Program-made: the position numbers and the translations under genes
The notes under the pieces: model-generated
Told to the model about the DNA's origin: nothing
Seen by the model: the letters and a program-made list of their open reading frames with translations, nothing else
The model's database searches: none
Assembly (NCBI GenBank): GCA_947474565.1
Contig: CANJIS010000004.1
Coordinates: 80,315 to 144,314, forward strand
Origin: Alphaproteobacteria bacterium
GTDB lineage: Bacteria > Pseudomonadota > Alphaproteobacteria > Micropepsales > Micropepsaceae
DNA length: 64,000 bases
Reading direction: 5' to 3'
Shown: positions 1 to 7,709 of the stretch, in pieces
Layout of the letters: each line of letters begins with the position of its first letter
Numbering within the stretch: the first letter of the stretch is position 1

Positions 1-699
1 CGAGCGGAAGACATCGTCCAGCTTGCCGCTGGCGGCTTTGGCGGACAGTTCCGCCGGGGTGCCGTCTGCCACCAGGCGGCCGCGGTCGATGATCACGGCG
101 CGGGTGCAGATGGCTTCGACTTCTTCCAGCAGGTGGGTGGAGATCACGATGGTCTTTTCAGCGGCGATGGTGCGGATCAGGTCGCGCACCGCATGTTTCT
201 GATTGGGATCCAGGCCGTCGGTGGGTTCGTCCATCACCAGCACTTCGGGATCGTGCAGGATCGCCTGGGCCAGGCCGACGCGGCGGCGGAAACCCTTGGA
301 CAGATTTTCGATCGGCCGCTCCAGCAGGGGCTCAAGGCCGGTACGCGCAATCGCCAGATCCTCGGCGGCGCGGGCAGCGTCGCCGGTCAGTCCGCGCACA
401 CTGGAAATAAAAGCCAAAAATTCCCGAGGCGTCATCTCGCCATAACCGGGCGCGCCTTCCGGCAGATATCCCAGCCTGGTCTGCGCCGCGATGGTGTCGG
501 TCAGAATGTCATGGCCGCAGATGCGGGCAGTGCCGCCATCGGGGGTCAGAAAACCCGTCACCATTTTCATGGTGGTGGTCTTGCCGGCGCCATTGGGCCC
601 CAGAAAGCCCAAAACTTCGCCTTTGCGTACGGTGAGGCTCAAGCCCTCCACCGCAGTGAAGGCGCCAAAGCGCTTGGTCAGGTTTTCAATTTCGAGCAT
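1..699 (-). CDS. ABC transporter ATP-binding protein, C-terminus outside the window
   Basis: On the minus strand the frame is open from an ATG at 697-699 to base 1 (233 codons) and leaves the window, so the ORF track omits it. The protein begins MLEIENLTKRFGAF. It carries Walker A (GPNGAGKTT), the variant signature LSKGFRRRVGLAQ, Walker B with the catalytic Glu (VLVMDEPTDGLD) and the H-loop (STHLLEE). An LSKG signature and this length are typical of ATPases that work with ABC-2 type membrane proteins (GldA/multidrug type). The partner permease should lie beyond the left edge. The next gene is divergent, 83 bp away. The substrate cannot be read from the sequence. Confidence 0.9.
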   Translation of the reverse strand, partial: MLEIENLTKRFGAFTAVEGLSLTVRKGEVLGFLGPNGAGKTTTMKMVTGFLTPDGGTARICGHDILTDTIAAQTRLGYLPEGAPGYGEMTPREFLAFISSVRGLTGDAARAAEDLAIARTGLEPLLERPIENLSKGFRRRVGLAQAILHDPEVLVMDEPTDGLDPNQKHAVRDLIRTIAAEKTIVISTHLLEEVEAICTRAVIIDRGRLVADGTPAELSAKAASGKLDDVFRS

Positions 700-782
700 A
701 GTCCCAGCCAAAAAATGGCGATGTTCCGTTTAAAGGATAGAGGCCCGACCCTGCAAGCCGGGCCCGTGGAAGGAGTGTTTTT

Positions 783-1169
783 TTGGTTGACTTGAAAATC
801 CTGCGCCGGGCCATCCTGGTGGGGGTGCTTTTGGAGCTCGGGCTGGTGGCAATGGGCCATTACCGGCCTGCCTTTCGGCCCACTTTCGAGCTTTTCGGTT
901 GCATGCTGATTTCGGGGGTCGCCGGCCTGCTTTATGCCCGTGATTTGGCGCGCGGTTATGGCGCGGGTGCGCTGGGCGGCGTGGTGGTCGGAGCGGTCTG
1001 CGGCCTGGTGGCGGTGGCAACTGCCGACTGGCTGGGGGATCACCCCGACCGCTATATCCCCTATGGCGTGATGGTGTCGGCGCTGTGCGGCGCCGTTGGC
1101 GGATTGTTCGGCCAGCTTGACGCGCAACTGCGCGCCATCATCAAGGCCATGCAATCGGAACTCAAATAA
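783..1169 (+). CDS. Small hypothetical membrane protein
   Basis: This is a 128-residue protein with no family I recognise. It has three or four hydrophobic segments (about residues 9-24, 37-52, 61-82 and 94-110), glycine/alanine-rich in the middle (GAGALGGVVVGAVCG). The C-terminus is short, charged and probably cytoplasmic. The start is a TTG, chosen because AAGGAG lies 9 bases upstream and no in-frame ATG occurs before the first hydrophobic segment. It is divergent from the ABC ATPase. A membrane location is well supported; function is unknown. Confidence 0.65.
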   Translation: MVDLKILRRAILVGVLLELGLVAMGHYRPAFRPTFELFGCMLISGVAGLLYARDLARGYGAGALGGVVVGAVCGLVAVATADWLGDHPDRYIPYGVMVSALCGAVGGLFGQLDAQLRAIIKAMQSELK

Positions 1170-1291
1170 AAAGAAGAGGGAGGAAATTGTCGGCTGGTGT
1201 GCTGGCCGCCCGGAAAGGGCTGGGGGGCTTGAAGTTCCGGGCGAACGCACAACCAACCGACCTGCAGATCATCGGTTTTGAAAACGGCCCT

Positions 1292-1317
1292 CACATGGTC
1301 CAATCGTGACCATTGTG
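1292..1317. promoter_or_regulatory. Imperfect inverted repeat upstream of the O-methyltransferase gene
   Basis: CACATGGTC and GACCATTGTG form an inverted repeat (one bulged base) around a 7-base centre, ending 15 bases before the methyltransferase start. The size and position would suit an operator or a short 5' leader hairpin. No regulator gene is adjacent, so this is only a candidate. Confidence 0.3.
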
Positions 1318-1332
1318 GGGCAAGGATAAAAA

Positions 1333-2043
1333 ATGGGTCATATGATCGATCCTAGCCCGCGCGTGCTGGGATATCTGGCGAAAATCGGTGGACGGGAAAC
1401 ATCCCAGCAACATGCTTGCCGGATTGAGACACAAAAACGCGCCGACGCGGTGATGCAGATCGCGCCGGAACAGGCCGCGTTTCTTTCTTTGCTCGTTAAA
1501 ATGTTAGGCGCGCGCCGAATCATCGAAGTCGGCAGCTTCACCGGTTACAGCGCGCTGGCCATGGCGCTGGCGCTGCCCAGGAGCGGGCGCATCGTCGCGC
1601 TGGATATCAGCGAGGATTTCACCGCCATCGCGCAGCATCATTGGAAGAAGGCTGGCGTCGCGGGCAAGATTGATCTGCGGATCGGCCCGGCGCTGGCGTC
1701 TCTGAAAAAAATGGTGATCAAACGCGAAGGGCTGTTCGACCTGGCCTTCATTGATGCCGACAAGAGCGGCTATGACGGCTATTACGAAGCCTGCCTCAAA
1801 CTGATCCGGCCCGGCGGCGTGATCGCTTTGGACAATATGCTTTATTCCGGGGAGGTGGCTGCCGCGAAGCCGAAGGGCAACGCCGCTGCCCTGGCCAGGC
1901 TGAACGCCAAGATTCACGCTGACAAGCGTGTGGACATGGCTCTCGCCTCGATAGGGGATGGTCTGATGCTGGTCCGTAAAAATTATGTTGCAGACGGGTA
2001 TTTCCCGTCTCATCATTCCCCCACATGGTGGAAGAACCGATAG
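1333..2043 (+). CDS. Class I SAM-dependent O-methyltransferase (caffeoyl-CoA/catechol type)
   Basis: The 236-residue protein has the class I O-methyltransferase layout. SAM motif I is IIEVGSFTGYSALAMA (about residues 63-78). The acidic residue ending strand 2 is in IVALDIS, and the metal/catalytic segment is FIDADKSGYDGYYE (about 139-152), followed by GGVIALDNMLYSGEV. Family members transfer methyl from SAM to a hydroxyl of catechol-like or CoA-ester substrates with a divalent metal; the substrate here is unknown. ATG 1333 is preferred over ATG 1342 because AAGGA sits six bases before it. Its 3' end overlaps the DUF2794 gene by 19 bases. Confidence 0.85.
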   Translation: MGHMIDPSPRVLGYLAKIGGRETSQQHACRIETQKRADAVMQIAPEQAAFLSLLVKMLGARRIIEVGSFTGYSALAMALALPRSGRIVALDISEDFTAIAQHHWKKAGVAGKIDLRIGPALASLKKMVIKREGLFDLAFIDADKSGYDGYYEACLKLIRPGGVIALDNMLYSGEVAAAKPKGNAAALARLNAKIHADKRVDMALASIGDGLMLVRKNYVADGYFPSHHSPTWWKNR

Positions 2044-2399
2044 CATTCCATCGCGCGCTGGCCGCTTCAGGCGCGCGGGCAGGATCCCCAGTGGCGCTGA
2101 CGCGCTTTGATCGCCACGAGCTCAACCGCATATTGACCGTTTATGGCCGCATGGTCGCCGCCGGGGAGTGGCGCGATTACGCGCTCGATTTTCTGGACGA
2201 AGTGGCGGTCTTCTCCATCTTCCGCCGTGCCAGCGAAATGCCGCTGTTCCGGGTGGAAAAACGTCCGTGCCTGAAGTCCAAGCAGGGCCAGTATGTCGTG
2301 GTGGCGCCGGGCGGGCAGATCCTGCGCCGCGGCCATGAACTGGCGCAGGTGCTGAAAATATTCGACAAGAAATTGTTGAAGGCGCTGGCGGCGGAGTGA
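2025..2399 (+). CDS. DUF2794 family protein
   Basis: This is a 124-residue protein matching DUF2794, a family of unknown function that I associate mainly with Alphaproteobacteria. Typical features are the N-terminal FDRHELNRILTVYGRMVAAGEW, the aromatic/acidic DYALDFLDEVAVFSIFRRA, and a C-terminal KSKQGQYVVVAPGGQILRRG followed by an amphipathic Leu/Lys helix. No signal peptide or membrane segment is visible, so it is probably cytoplasmic. It starts inside the methyltransferase gene (19-base overlap), which suggests translational coupling. Confidence 0.8.
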   Translation: MVEEPIAFHRALAASGARAGSPVALTRFDRHELNRILTVYGRMVAAGEWRDYALDFLDEVAVFSIFRRASEMPLFRVEKRPCLKSKQGQYVVVAPGGQILRRGHELAQVLKIFDKKLLKALAAE

Positions 2400-2403
2400 A
2401 AAA

Positions 2404-2880
2404 ATGAAGATGCGCGTTTTGATTTTCGCAGCAGCCAGCCTGCTGCCGTTTTCGGCGGCGCAGGCGCAGGCGCCCATGGATTTGGCTATGGTGACCGGCG
2501 TCTGTCAGGCGGCAAGCGCCGTGACCGACGGTGCGGGCACAAAGCCTTACATCTGCGACAATGCTATTCTGGCATTCTTCGACAATGCGAACAGCCACGT
2601 CATGATTCAGTTCACCAAAAAGAATGACGAGAACGTTCCCCTGTTCGCGTTTGCCGGCACGATGGCGCAGGACGGCGTGACCTTGAACGTCGAACGTATC
2701 TCTCTGGTGCCGGGCAAGCCGCAGCCCGCACAGCAGGCCTCCTGCAACCTGTCTTTTGCGCCCCCTCCGGCTGGAAGTGATCGGCCCAGCATCAGCGGCA
2801 TCGAATGCAAAGGAGAGGTGGTGCAGGACGCGCAAAAAACCACGCTCTCGATCCTGTTCAAGCCCGATCCGGGCCAATAG
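2404..2880 (+). CDS. Hypothetical secreted (periplasmic) protein
   Basis: This 158-residue protein has a clear N-terminal signal peptide (MKMRVLIFAAASLLPFSAAQAQA, cleavage likely after AQA). The mature part has four cysteines, at about residues 31, 51, 110 and 128, which could make two disulfides in the periplasm. The order Cys...ICDNAILAFFDN...CNLSF...GIECKG suggests a small beta-rich domain. I do not recognise the family. It starts 4 bases after the DUF2794 stop and is followed by a strong terminator, so it is probably last in the methyltransferase-DUF2794 operon. Confidence 0.7.
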   Translation: MKMRVLIFAAASLLPFSAAQAQAPMDLAMVTGVCQAASAVTDGAGTKPYICDNAILAFFDNANSHVMIQFTKKNDENVPLFAFAGTMAQDGVTLNVERISLVPGKPQPAQQASCNLSFAPPPAGSDRPSISGIECKGEVVQDAQKTTLSILFKPDPGQ

Positions 2881-2891
2881 CTTGCGCCAAT

Positions 2892-2922
2892 AAAAAGCCC
2901 GGTGTTGCCACCGGGCTTTTTC
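2892..2922. terminator. Bidirectional intrinsic terminator
   Basis: AAAAAGCCCGGTG, loop TTGC, CACCGGGCTTTTTC: a GC-rich 8-bp core flanked by an A-run and a T-run. It lies between two convergent genes (secreted protein and Bax-inhibitor-1 protein) and can serve both directions. Confidence 0.9.
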
Positions 2923-2940
2923 TTTTCGCTTTGCTGATGC

Positions 2941-3714
2941 TTAGCGGCGGTTGCCCATCAGATTGAGCAGCATCATGAACATGTTGATGAAGTCGAGATA
3001 GAGGCGCAGCGCACCGGTCACCGCCTTGCGGCCGGTAACCGTGCCGTCGTCTCCGACGTAATACATGTTCTTGATCGACTGGGTGTCGTAAGCGGTCATG
3101 CCCGCGAAGATGAACACGCCGGCAACAGACGCCACCCACATCAACATCGGTGATTTCAGCCAGATGTTGACGATGAAGGCGATGAACAGGCCCCAGACGC
3201 CCATGATCAGGAACGAGCCGAAGCCGCTCAGATCACGCTTGGTCGAGTAGCCGAACAGGCTGAGACCGCCAAAAGCCGCGGCGGTGATGAAGAATACCTG
3301 CGCGATGCTGCTGCCGGTGTAGACGATCAGGGAGATCGTGCCCATCGAAACGCCCACCAGACCGGCATAGGCCACGAAAGCAGCGAGCGCGGCGCCAACC
3401 GACATATGGGAAAGGCGGAACTGCAGCAGAAGAACCAGCGCGACAGGCGAGAACATAACCACCCAGCGCAACGGAGTGAGGAACAGGATCTGGCCGACAG
3501 AGGTCAGCATGACTCCGCTTTGCAGCGTGACGACGGCATCCGCCGGATTGGTGGTGACCGCAATGGCATAGAGCAGCCAGGAGGCGATGCCCGTGACCGC
3601 AAGACCGGCAAGCATGTAGTTGTAGACGTGCAGCATATAGGCGCGCAGACCGGCATCCTGCGCGTCAGCAGTGGCGACAGGCGCACTGGTATACCGGGGG
3701 TCGAAGTTGGCCAT
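2941..3714 (-). CDS. Bax inhibitor-1 (BI-1)/YccA family membrane protein
   Basis: The 257-residue protein has seven hydrophobic helices and the BI-1 family pattern: a soluble N-terminus (MANFDPRYTSAPVATADAQD), AGLAVTGIASWLLYA, a central TLRW-like LTPLRWVVMFSPVALV, and the late acidic motif GMTAYDTQSIKNMYY followed by GALRLYLDFINMFMMLL. Family members are inner-membrane proteins linked to calcium leak and stress tolerance; bacterial roles are poorly defined. The start is fixed by AAGGAG seven bases upstream of the ATG. It is monocistronic as far as can be seen, with a terminator downstream. Confidence 0.92.
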   Translation of the reverse strand: MANFDPRYTSAPVATADAQDAGLRAYMLHVYNYMLAGLAVTGIASWLLYAIAVTTNPADAVVTLQSGVMLTSVGQILFLTPLRWVVMFSPVALVLLLQFRLSHMSVGAALAAFVAYAGLVGVSMGTISLIVYTGSSIAQVFFITAAAFGGLSLFGYSTKRDLSGFGSFLIMGVWGLFIAFIVNIWLKSPMLMWVASVAGVFIFAGMTAYDTQSIKNMYYVGDDGTVTGRKAVTGALRLYLDFINMFMMLLNLMGNRR

Positions 3715-3736
3715 GGGGAAACTCCTTTGCGTCGCT

Positions 3737-3767
3737 AGTATATCGTGATTTGCGACAGCCGGTTCAA
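3737..3767 (-). promoter_or_regulatory. Candidate sigma-70-like promoter of the Bax-inhibitor-1 gene
   Basis: On the minus strand TTGAAC and TATACT are separated by 19 bases, with TATACT about 22 bases before the start codon. The -10 is close to consensus, but the spacer is longer than usual, so the -35 assignment is weak. Confidence 0.3.
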
Positions 3768-3810
3768 GGCCGGATTTCGGCTTTTATATCAAGGAATTAA
3801 TCCCGGCTCC

Positions 3811-6366
3811 TTAACCACCGCTGCGCAGGCGGGCCGCCGGCCGGGCCCGCAAAGCCGCCAAGGCCCCGATAAGGCCGAACAATAAGGTTGCCGCCCCGCC
3901 GCCCGCCACGGTCAGGGCCGCCGCGCCGGCGTCAAAGGTAAAGCCGATCTTCAATATCTGCGTGGCGGTCAACATCGCCGCGGCGCTTCCGGCCAACAGG
4001 GCGATGATCCCGGTGGCGACGCCCAGAAAGCCATACTCGGCGATATAGACCAGAGCGATCTGTGCCCGGGTCGCGCCCACCACTTTCAGCACGGTGGCGT
4101 CATAGAGCCGGGTGCGGGCGCCCGCCGCGATGGTTCCCGCCAGCACCAGAAGTCCCGCCAGAATGGTGACCAGACTTGCGGCGCTGATGCCGGTGGCAAG
4201 CTGCTGCAACAGCTCGTTCACCTGGGCGATGGCGTCTTTCACCCGCACGGTCGAGACATTGGGAAACTTGTCGGTGATGGTGCTGTACATCTTGTCTCCG
4301 TCTTCCGGTCCGACGCGTACCGTGGCCAGGAAGGAATGCGGCGCCTTGTCGATTACGCCGGGCGACAGCACCAGCACGAAATTCTGGCCGCCGGTGGTGA
4401 AGTCCACCTTGCGCAGATTGTGGATGCGTCCGCTGATCTCGCGCCCCAGCACGTTCAACGTCATCATGTCGCCGATCTTCAGGCCGGTGCCGCGCGCGGC
4501 CTCTTCGTCCAGTGAGATCAAGGTCGGGCCGTTGTAATTCTCCGCCCACCATTCGCCTTTGGTGATGGTGGTGCCCGGCGGCGGCGTGGTGGCATAGGTG
4601 ATGCCACGGTCGCCATTCAGCACCCATTTGCTGTCGCTGGAGACGTCGGCCTCCGCTGCCGGCACGCCGTTTAGAGAGGTAATGCGGCCCCGGATCATCG
4701 GGGTGGGCTGATAATCGGTGGCGCTTTTGAAGCTGGTGACGGTTTTGCCGAACGCCGCCATCTGATTGGGCTGAATGTCGACAAAGAAAAAGCTGGGCGC
4801 ACGCGCGGGCAGGGCGTCATTCACTTCGGCGGTGATGGAGCTGCTCAACAGCGTAACGGTGGCCAGCAACGTCAAACCCAACCCCAAAGCCGTGATCACG
4901 CCGCCGGTGGCAGCACCCGGACGGGTGAGATCGCCCAGCGCCAGCCGCAGCAGCGGTGAGCGTGGATGCGGCACGCGGCGCAACGCCCGCGTCAATCCTT
5001 CTGCCACAAGGCGCAGCACGATCAGCACCGCCGCCGCGCCGGCAAGAAATTCCGCAGCAAAGATGGGGCGCGGTGCCAGCAACAACATCAGCGCCGCGAT
5101 GATGAAAGCCGCAATGCTTGCCGCGAGCCAATAAATCCGCGCCGGCTTCGTATTGCTGGGCGCCACCGTCTCGCGCAGCAGGCTGGCGGGCGGTATGGCT
5201 TGCGCCCGGCCCAGCGGCGGCACCGCGAATATCACGGCAGACAACAAGCCGAAGCTCGCCGCCAGCAGCAGCGGTGCAGGATAGACGCCCAGTTGCGGCG
5301 GCATCGGCAGGGCGTCGGCATAGAAATAAGCCAGCGCGTAAGGTGCGGTGGCGCCGATCAATACGCCCAGCACAACGGCAGCCAGCGCAATCGCCATCAC
5401 CTGCATAAAGAACACCAGGAACACCAACGGCCCGTCGGCGCCCAGAGATTTCAGGATGGCGATGTCGAAACGCTTGCGATCCAGAAAAGCAGTCACTGCT
5501 TCGCTGGCGCCAACGCCGCCCACGAACAGTGCCGTCAATCCCACCAGGGTCAGGAACATGCCCACCTGTTCGACAAAACGGCGAATGCCGGGCGCAGCAT
5601 CGGTGCGATCGCGGATCTGCCAACCGGCCTCGGGAAATGCGGCTTCTGCTTCAGCCTTGAAGGCTTCGATGGCGGTGCCCCCACTTAAGGCATTCGGCGT
5701 AAACGCGATGCGATAGCGATAATCCTCCAGGCTTCCCGCCTGCACCAGATGGGTGGCGGCCAGCGCCTTGCCTGAAATCAAAACGCGCGGCCCCAGCGAA
5801 AAACCGGTGGAGATGCGGTCGGGTTCGCTTTTCAGCACCCCCATCATCCGAAAGGTGGCGTCGCCGATGCGGATCAGGTCGCCGCGCTGCACATACAGGC
5901 GGTCGAGCAAGGTCTGCTCCGCTGCCGCACCGCATATGTCATCGTCTTCGCAGGCGATGACGTCGGACAATTTCTGCTCGGGGGTGAAGCTGGGCTGGCC
6001 GAACAACGGCCAGGATCCGTCCACGGCCTTGAGTTCGATCAGGTTCCGCTCGGCGGTCCGGCCTTCTCGAAGGGCATAACCCATCGAGCGCATCGAAATG
6101 CTGGTGGAAATCCGGCCATAGCGCTCAAGGAATGCATATTCCTTGGTTGTGGCGGGACGATGCACCAGCCCCACCGAGACATCGCCGCCCAGGAATGTCT
6201 GGCCCTGATCGCGCAAGCCGGACAGAAACGCTTCGCTCAGAGATTCCACAGATGCGATGGCGGCGATGCCTAACAGCAGGCACAGGAAGAAGATGCGGAA
6301 GCCCTTCATGCCGCCCCGAAGCTCGCGCCGCGCAAACTCCCAGGCTTGTTTAAGCTTGGGTGTCAT
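3811..6366 (-). CDS. ABC transporter permease, FtsX/MacB-like (YbbP type)
   Basis: The protein is about 851 residues from the internal start MTPKLKQAWEFARREL; the ORF track's extra 21 residues lie inside the upstream ATPase gene and lack a family match. One membrane helix near the N-terminus (IFFLCLLLGIAAIASV) is followed by a large periplasmic domain (about 45-260), then two FtsX-type helical blocks (about 265-480 and 730-845) separated by another periplasmic domain. It matches YbbP and related lipoprotein/toxin-release permeases. It overlaps the ATPase gene by 17 bases. The pair sits divergent from a TesA-type esterase, the same arrangement as ybbA-ybbP/tesA in E. coli. The exported substrate is unknown. 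Confidence 0.9.
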   Translation of the reverse strand: MTPKLKQAWEFARRELRGGMKGFRIFFLCLLLGIAAIASVESLSEAFLSGLRDQGQTFLGGDVSVGLVHRPATTKEYAFLERYGRISTSISMRSMGYALREGRTAERNLIELKAVDGSWPLFGQPSFTPEQKLSDVIACEDDDICGAAAEQTLLDRLYVQRGDLIRIGDATFRMMGVLKSEPDRISTGFSLGPRVLISGKALAATHLVQAGSLEDYRYRIAFTPNALSGGTAIEAFKAEAEAAFPEAGWQIRDRTDAAPGIRRFVEQVGMFLTLVGLTALFVGGVGASEAVTAFLDRKRFDIAILKSLGADGPLVFLVFFMQVMAIALAAVVLGVLIGATAPYALAYFYADALPMPPQLGVYPAPLLLAASFGLLSAVIFAVPPLGRAQAIPPASLLRETVAPSNTKPARIYWLAASIAAFIIAALMLLLAPRPIFAAEFLAGAAAVLIVLRLVAEGLTRALRRVPHPRSPLLRLALGDLTRPGAATGGVITALGLGLTLLATVTLLSSSITAEVNDALPARAPSFFFVDIQPNQMAAFGKTVTSFKSATDYQPTPMIRGRITSLNGVPAAEADVSSDSKWVLNGDRGITYATTPPPGTTITKGEWWAENYNGPTLISLDEEAARGTGLKIGDMMTLNVLGREISGRIHNLRKVDFTTGGQNFVLVLSPGVIDKAPHSFLATVRVGPEDGDKMYSTITDKFPNVSTVRVKDAIAQVNELLQQLATGISAASLVTILAGLLVLAGTIAAGARTRLYDATVLKVVGATRAQIALVYIAEYGFLGVATGIIALLAGSAAAMLTATQILKIGFTFDAGAAALTVAGGGAATLLFGLIGALAALRARPAARLRSGG

Positions 6367-7039
6367 CGACAATCCTGCCGCCCGCCAGCCGCACCACACG
6401 CTGGCAGCGCTTGGCCAGGCTTTCTTCATGCGTCACCAGGAACAGGGTGGCGCCACGTTCGGCATTCAAACCAAACAACAAGTCCGCGATGGCCGAGCCG
6501 TTGGCCGAATCCAGATTGCCGGTGGGTTCGTCGGCGAACAGAACCTCGGGCCTGGGCGCCATGGCGCGGGCCAGCGCCACACGCTGTTGTTCACCGCCCG
6601 ACAATTGTCCCGGATAATGATGTGTGCGCTCGCCCAAGCCGACTCCGGTCAATTCCTCGCGGGCGCGCTCCCAGGCATCCTTGTCGCCTGACAGTTCCAT
6701 GGGCACTGCCACATTCTCCAGCGCCGTCATGGTGGGGATCAGGTGAAAAGCCTGAAACACAATTCCCACCCGCCCGCGCCGGAAACGCGCCGCCGCGTCT
6801 TCGCCCATGCCAGTAATGTCGGTGCCTGCCACCTGGACCCGGCCGCTGGTGGGCCGTTCCAGCCCCGCCGCCACCATCAAAAGCGAGGACTTGCCCGAGC
6901 CGGAAGGCCCGATCAGCGCCACAGTTTGGCCCTTTGGTACGGCCAAGCTGATGCCGTTCAAAATATTGACCGGCCCGGCGGCGCTCGCCAGTTCGAGATG
7001 GACTTCTGATAAGCTGATTGCTGGGCCGGGATTCTGCAT
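6350..7039 (-). CDS. ABC transporter ATP-binding protein (LolD/YbbA type)
   Basis: This 229-residue ATPase has Walker A (GPSGSGKSS), Q-loop VFQAFHLIPTMTALENV, the signature LSGGEQQRVALARA, Walker B (EVLFADEPTGNLD) and the H-loop (VTHEESLA). The DEPTGNLD motif and QAFHLIPTMTALENV are typical of the MacB/LolD/YbbA subfamily, which drives FtsX-like permeases rather than importers. Its stop overlaps the permease start by 17 bases. It is divergent from the esterase gene across a 37-bp gap, so both promoters must overlap there. Confidence 0.93.
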   Translation of the reverse strand: MQNPGPAISLSEVHLELASAAGPVNILNGISLAVPKGQTVALIGPSGSGKSSLLMVAAGLERPTSGRVQVAGTDITGMGEDAAARFRRGRVGIVFQAFHLIPTMTALENVAVPMELSGDKDAWERAREELTGVGLGERTHHYPGQLSGGEQQRVALARAMAPRPEVLFADEPTGNLDSANGSAIADLLFGLNAERGATLFLVTHEESLAKRCQRVVRLAGGRIVDDTQA

Positions 7040-7076
7040 GGGCTGTCTGGTTTAACCGAAGAATATCCAACTGGCG

Positions 7077-7709
7077 ATGATGACCTTTCCTTACAAGGCT
7101 TTTTTCCTGGGTCTGGCCCTGTGTCTTCTGGCTCTGCCGGGGGAGACCCGCACTTTCAAGATTCTCGCTTTGGGCTCCAGCCTGACCCAAGGCTATGGCT
7201 TGCCGCCCGGGACAGAATTCACCGTTCAGCTCCAGGCCGCCCTCAAGTCCTCCGGCATTGACGCCCATGTGGATAATGCCGGCGTCTCCGGTGATACATC
7301 CTCCGGCGGGCTATCGCGGCTGGACTGGTCGCTGGCCGGCCATCCCGATGCGGCGATGATTGAACTCGGCTCCAACGACATGCTGCGCGGCATCTCCCCG
7401 GATGTGACCGAGAAAAATCTCCGCGCCATTCTTGTCCGGCTGCAGAAAGATCATATCGCGGTGCTGTTCACCGGCATGCAGGCGCAGCGCAATCTGGGCC
7501 CCGAATACGTCAAGGCGTTCGACAGCATCTATCCGCGCCTGGCCAAGGAATTTAAAGTCACATTCTATCCTTTCTGGCTGGATGGCGTGGCGCTCAATCC
7601 CAAGCTCAACCAGGCCGACGGCATGCATCCCAATCCGGCGGGGGTGAAGATCATTGTCGCGCGCATGCTTCCCTCGGTGAAAAAGATGCTCTCGGAAGTT
7701 AAGCCCTGA
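7077..7709 (+). CDS. tesA: Arylesterase/lysophospholipase-like, SGNH hydrolase (TesA type)
   Basis: This 210-residue protein has an N-terminal signal sequence (AFFLGLALCLLALPGETRT) and an SGNH fold. Block I reads ALGSSLTQGYGL, so the usual GDSL Asp is Ser while the nucleophile Ser is kept. Block II is NAGVSGDTSSGG, block III ELGSNDML, and block V DGMHPNPAG supplies the catalytic Asp and His. TesA enzymes are periplasmic thioesterases/lysophospholipases/arylesterases. Two adjacent ATGs (7077, 7080) are possible starts. Its stop overlaps the murJ start (TGATG). The divergent YbbA/YbbP-like pair supports the tesA assignment. Confidence 0.85.
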   Translation: MMTFPYKAFFLGLALCLLALPGETRTFKILALGSSLTQGYGLPPGTEFTVQLQAALKSSGIDAHVDNAGVSGDTSSGGLSRLDWSLAGHPDAAMIELGSNDMLRGISPDVTEKNLRAILVRLQKDHIAVLFTGMQAQRNLGPEYVKAFDSIYPRLAKEFKVTFYPFWLDGVALNPKLNQADGMHPNPAGVKIIVARMLPSVKKMLSEVKP

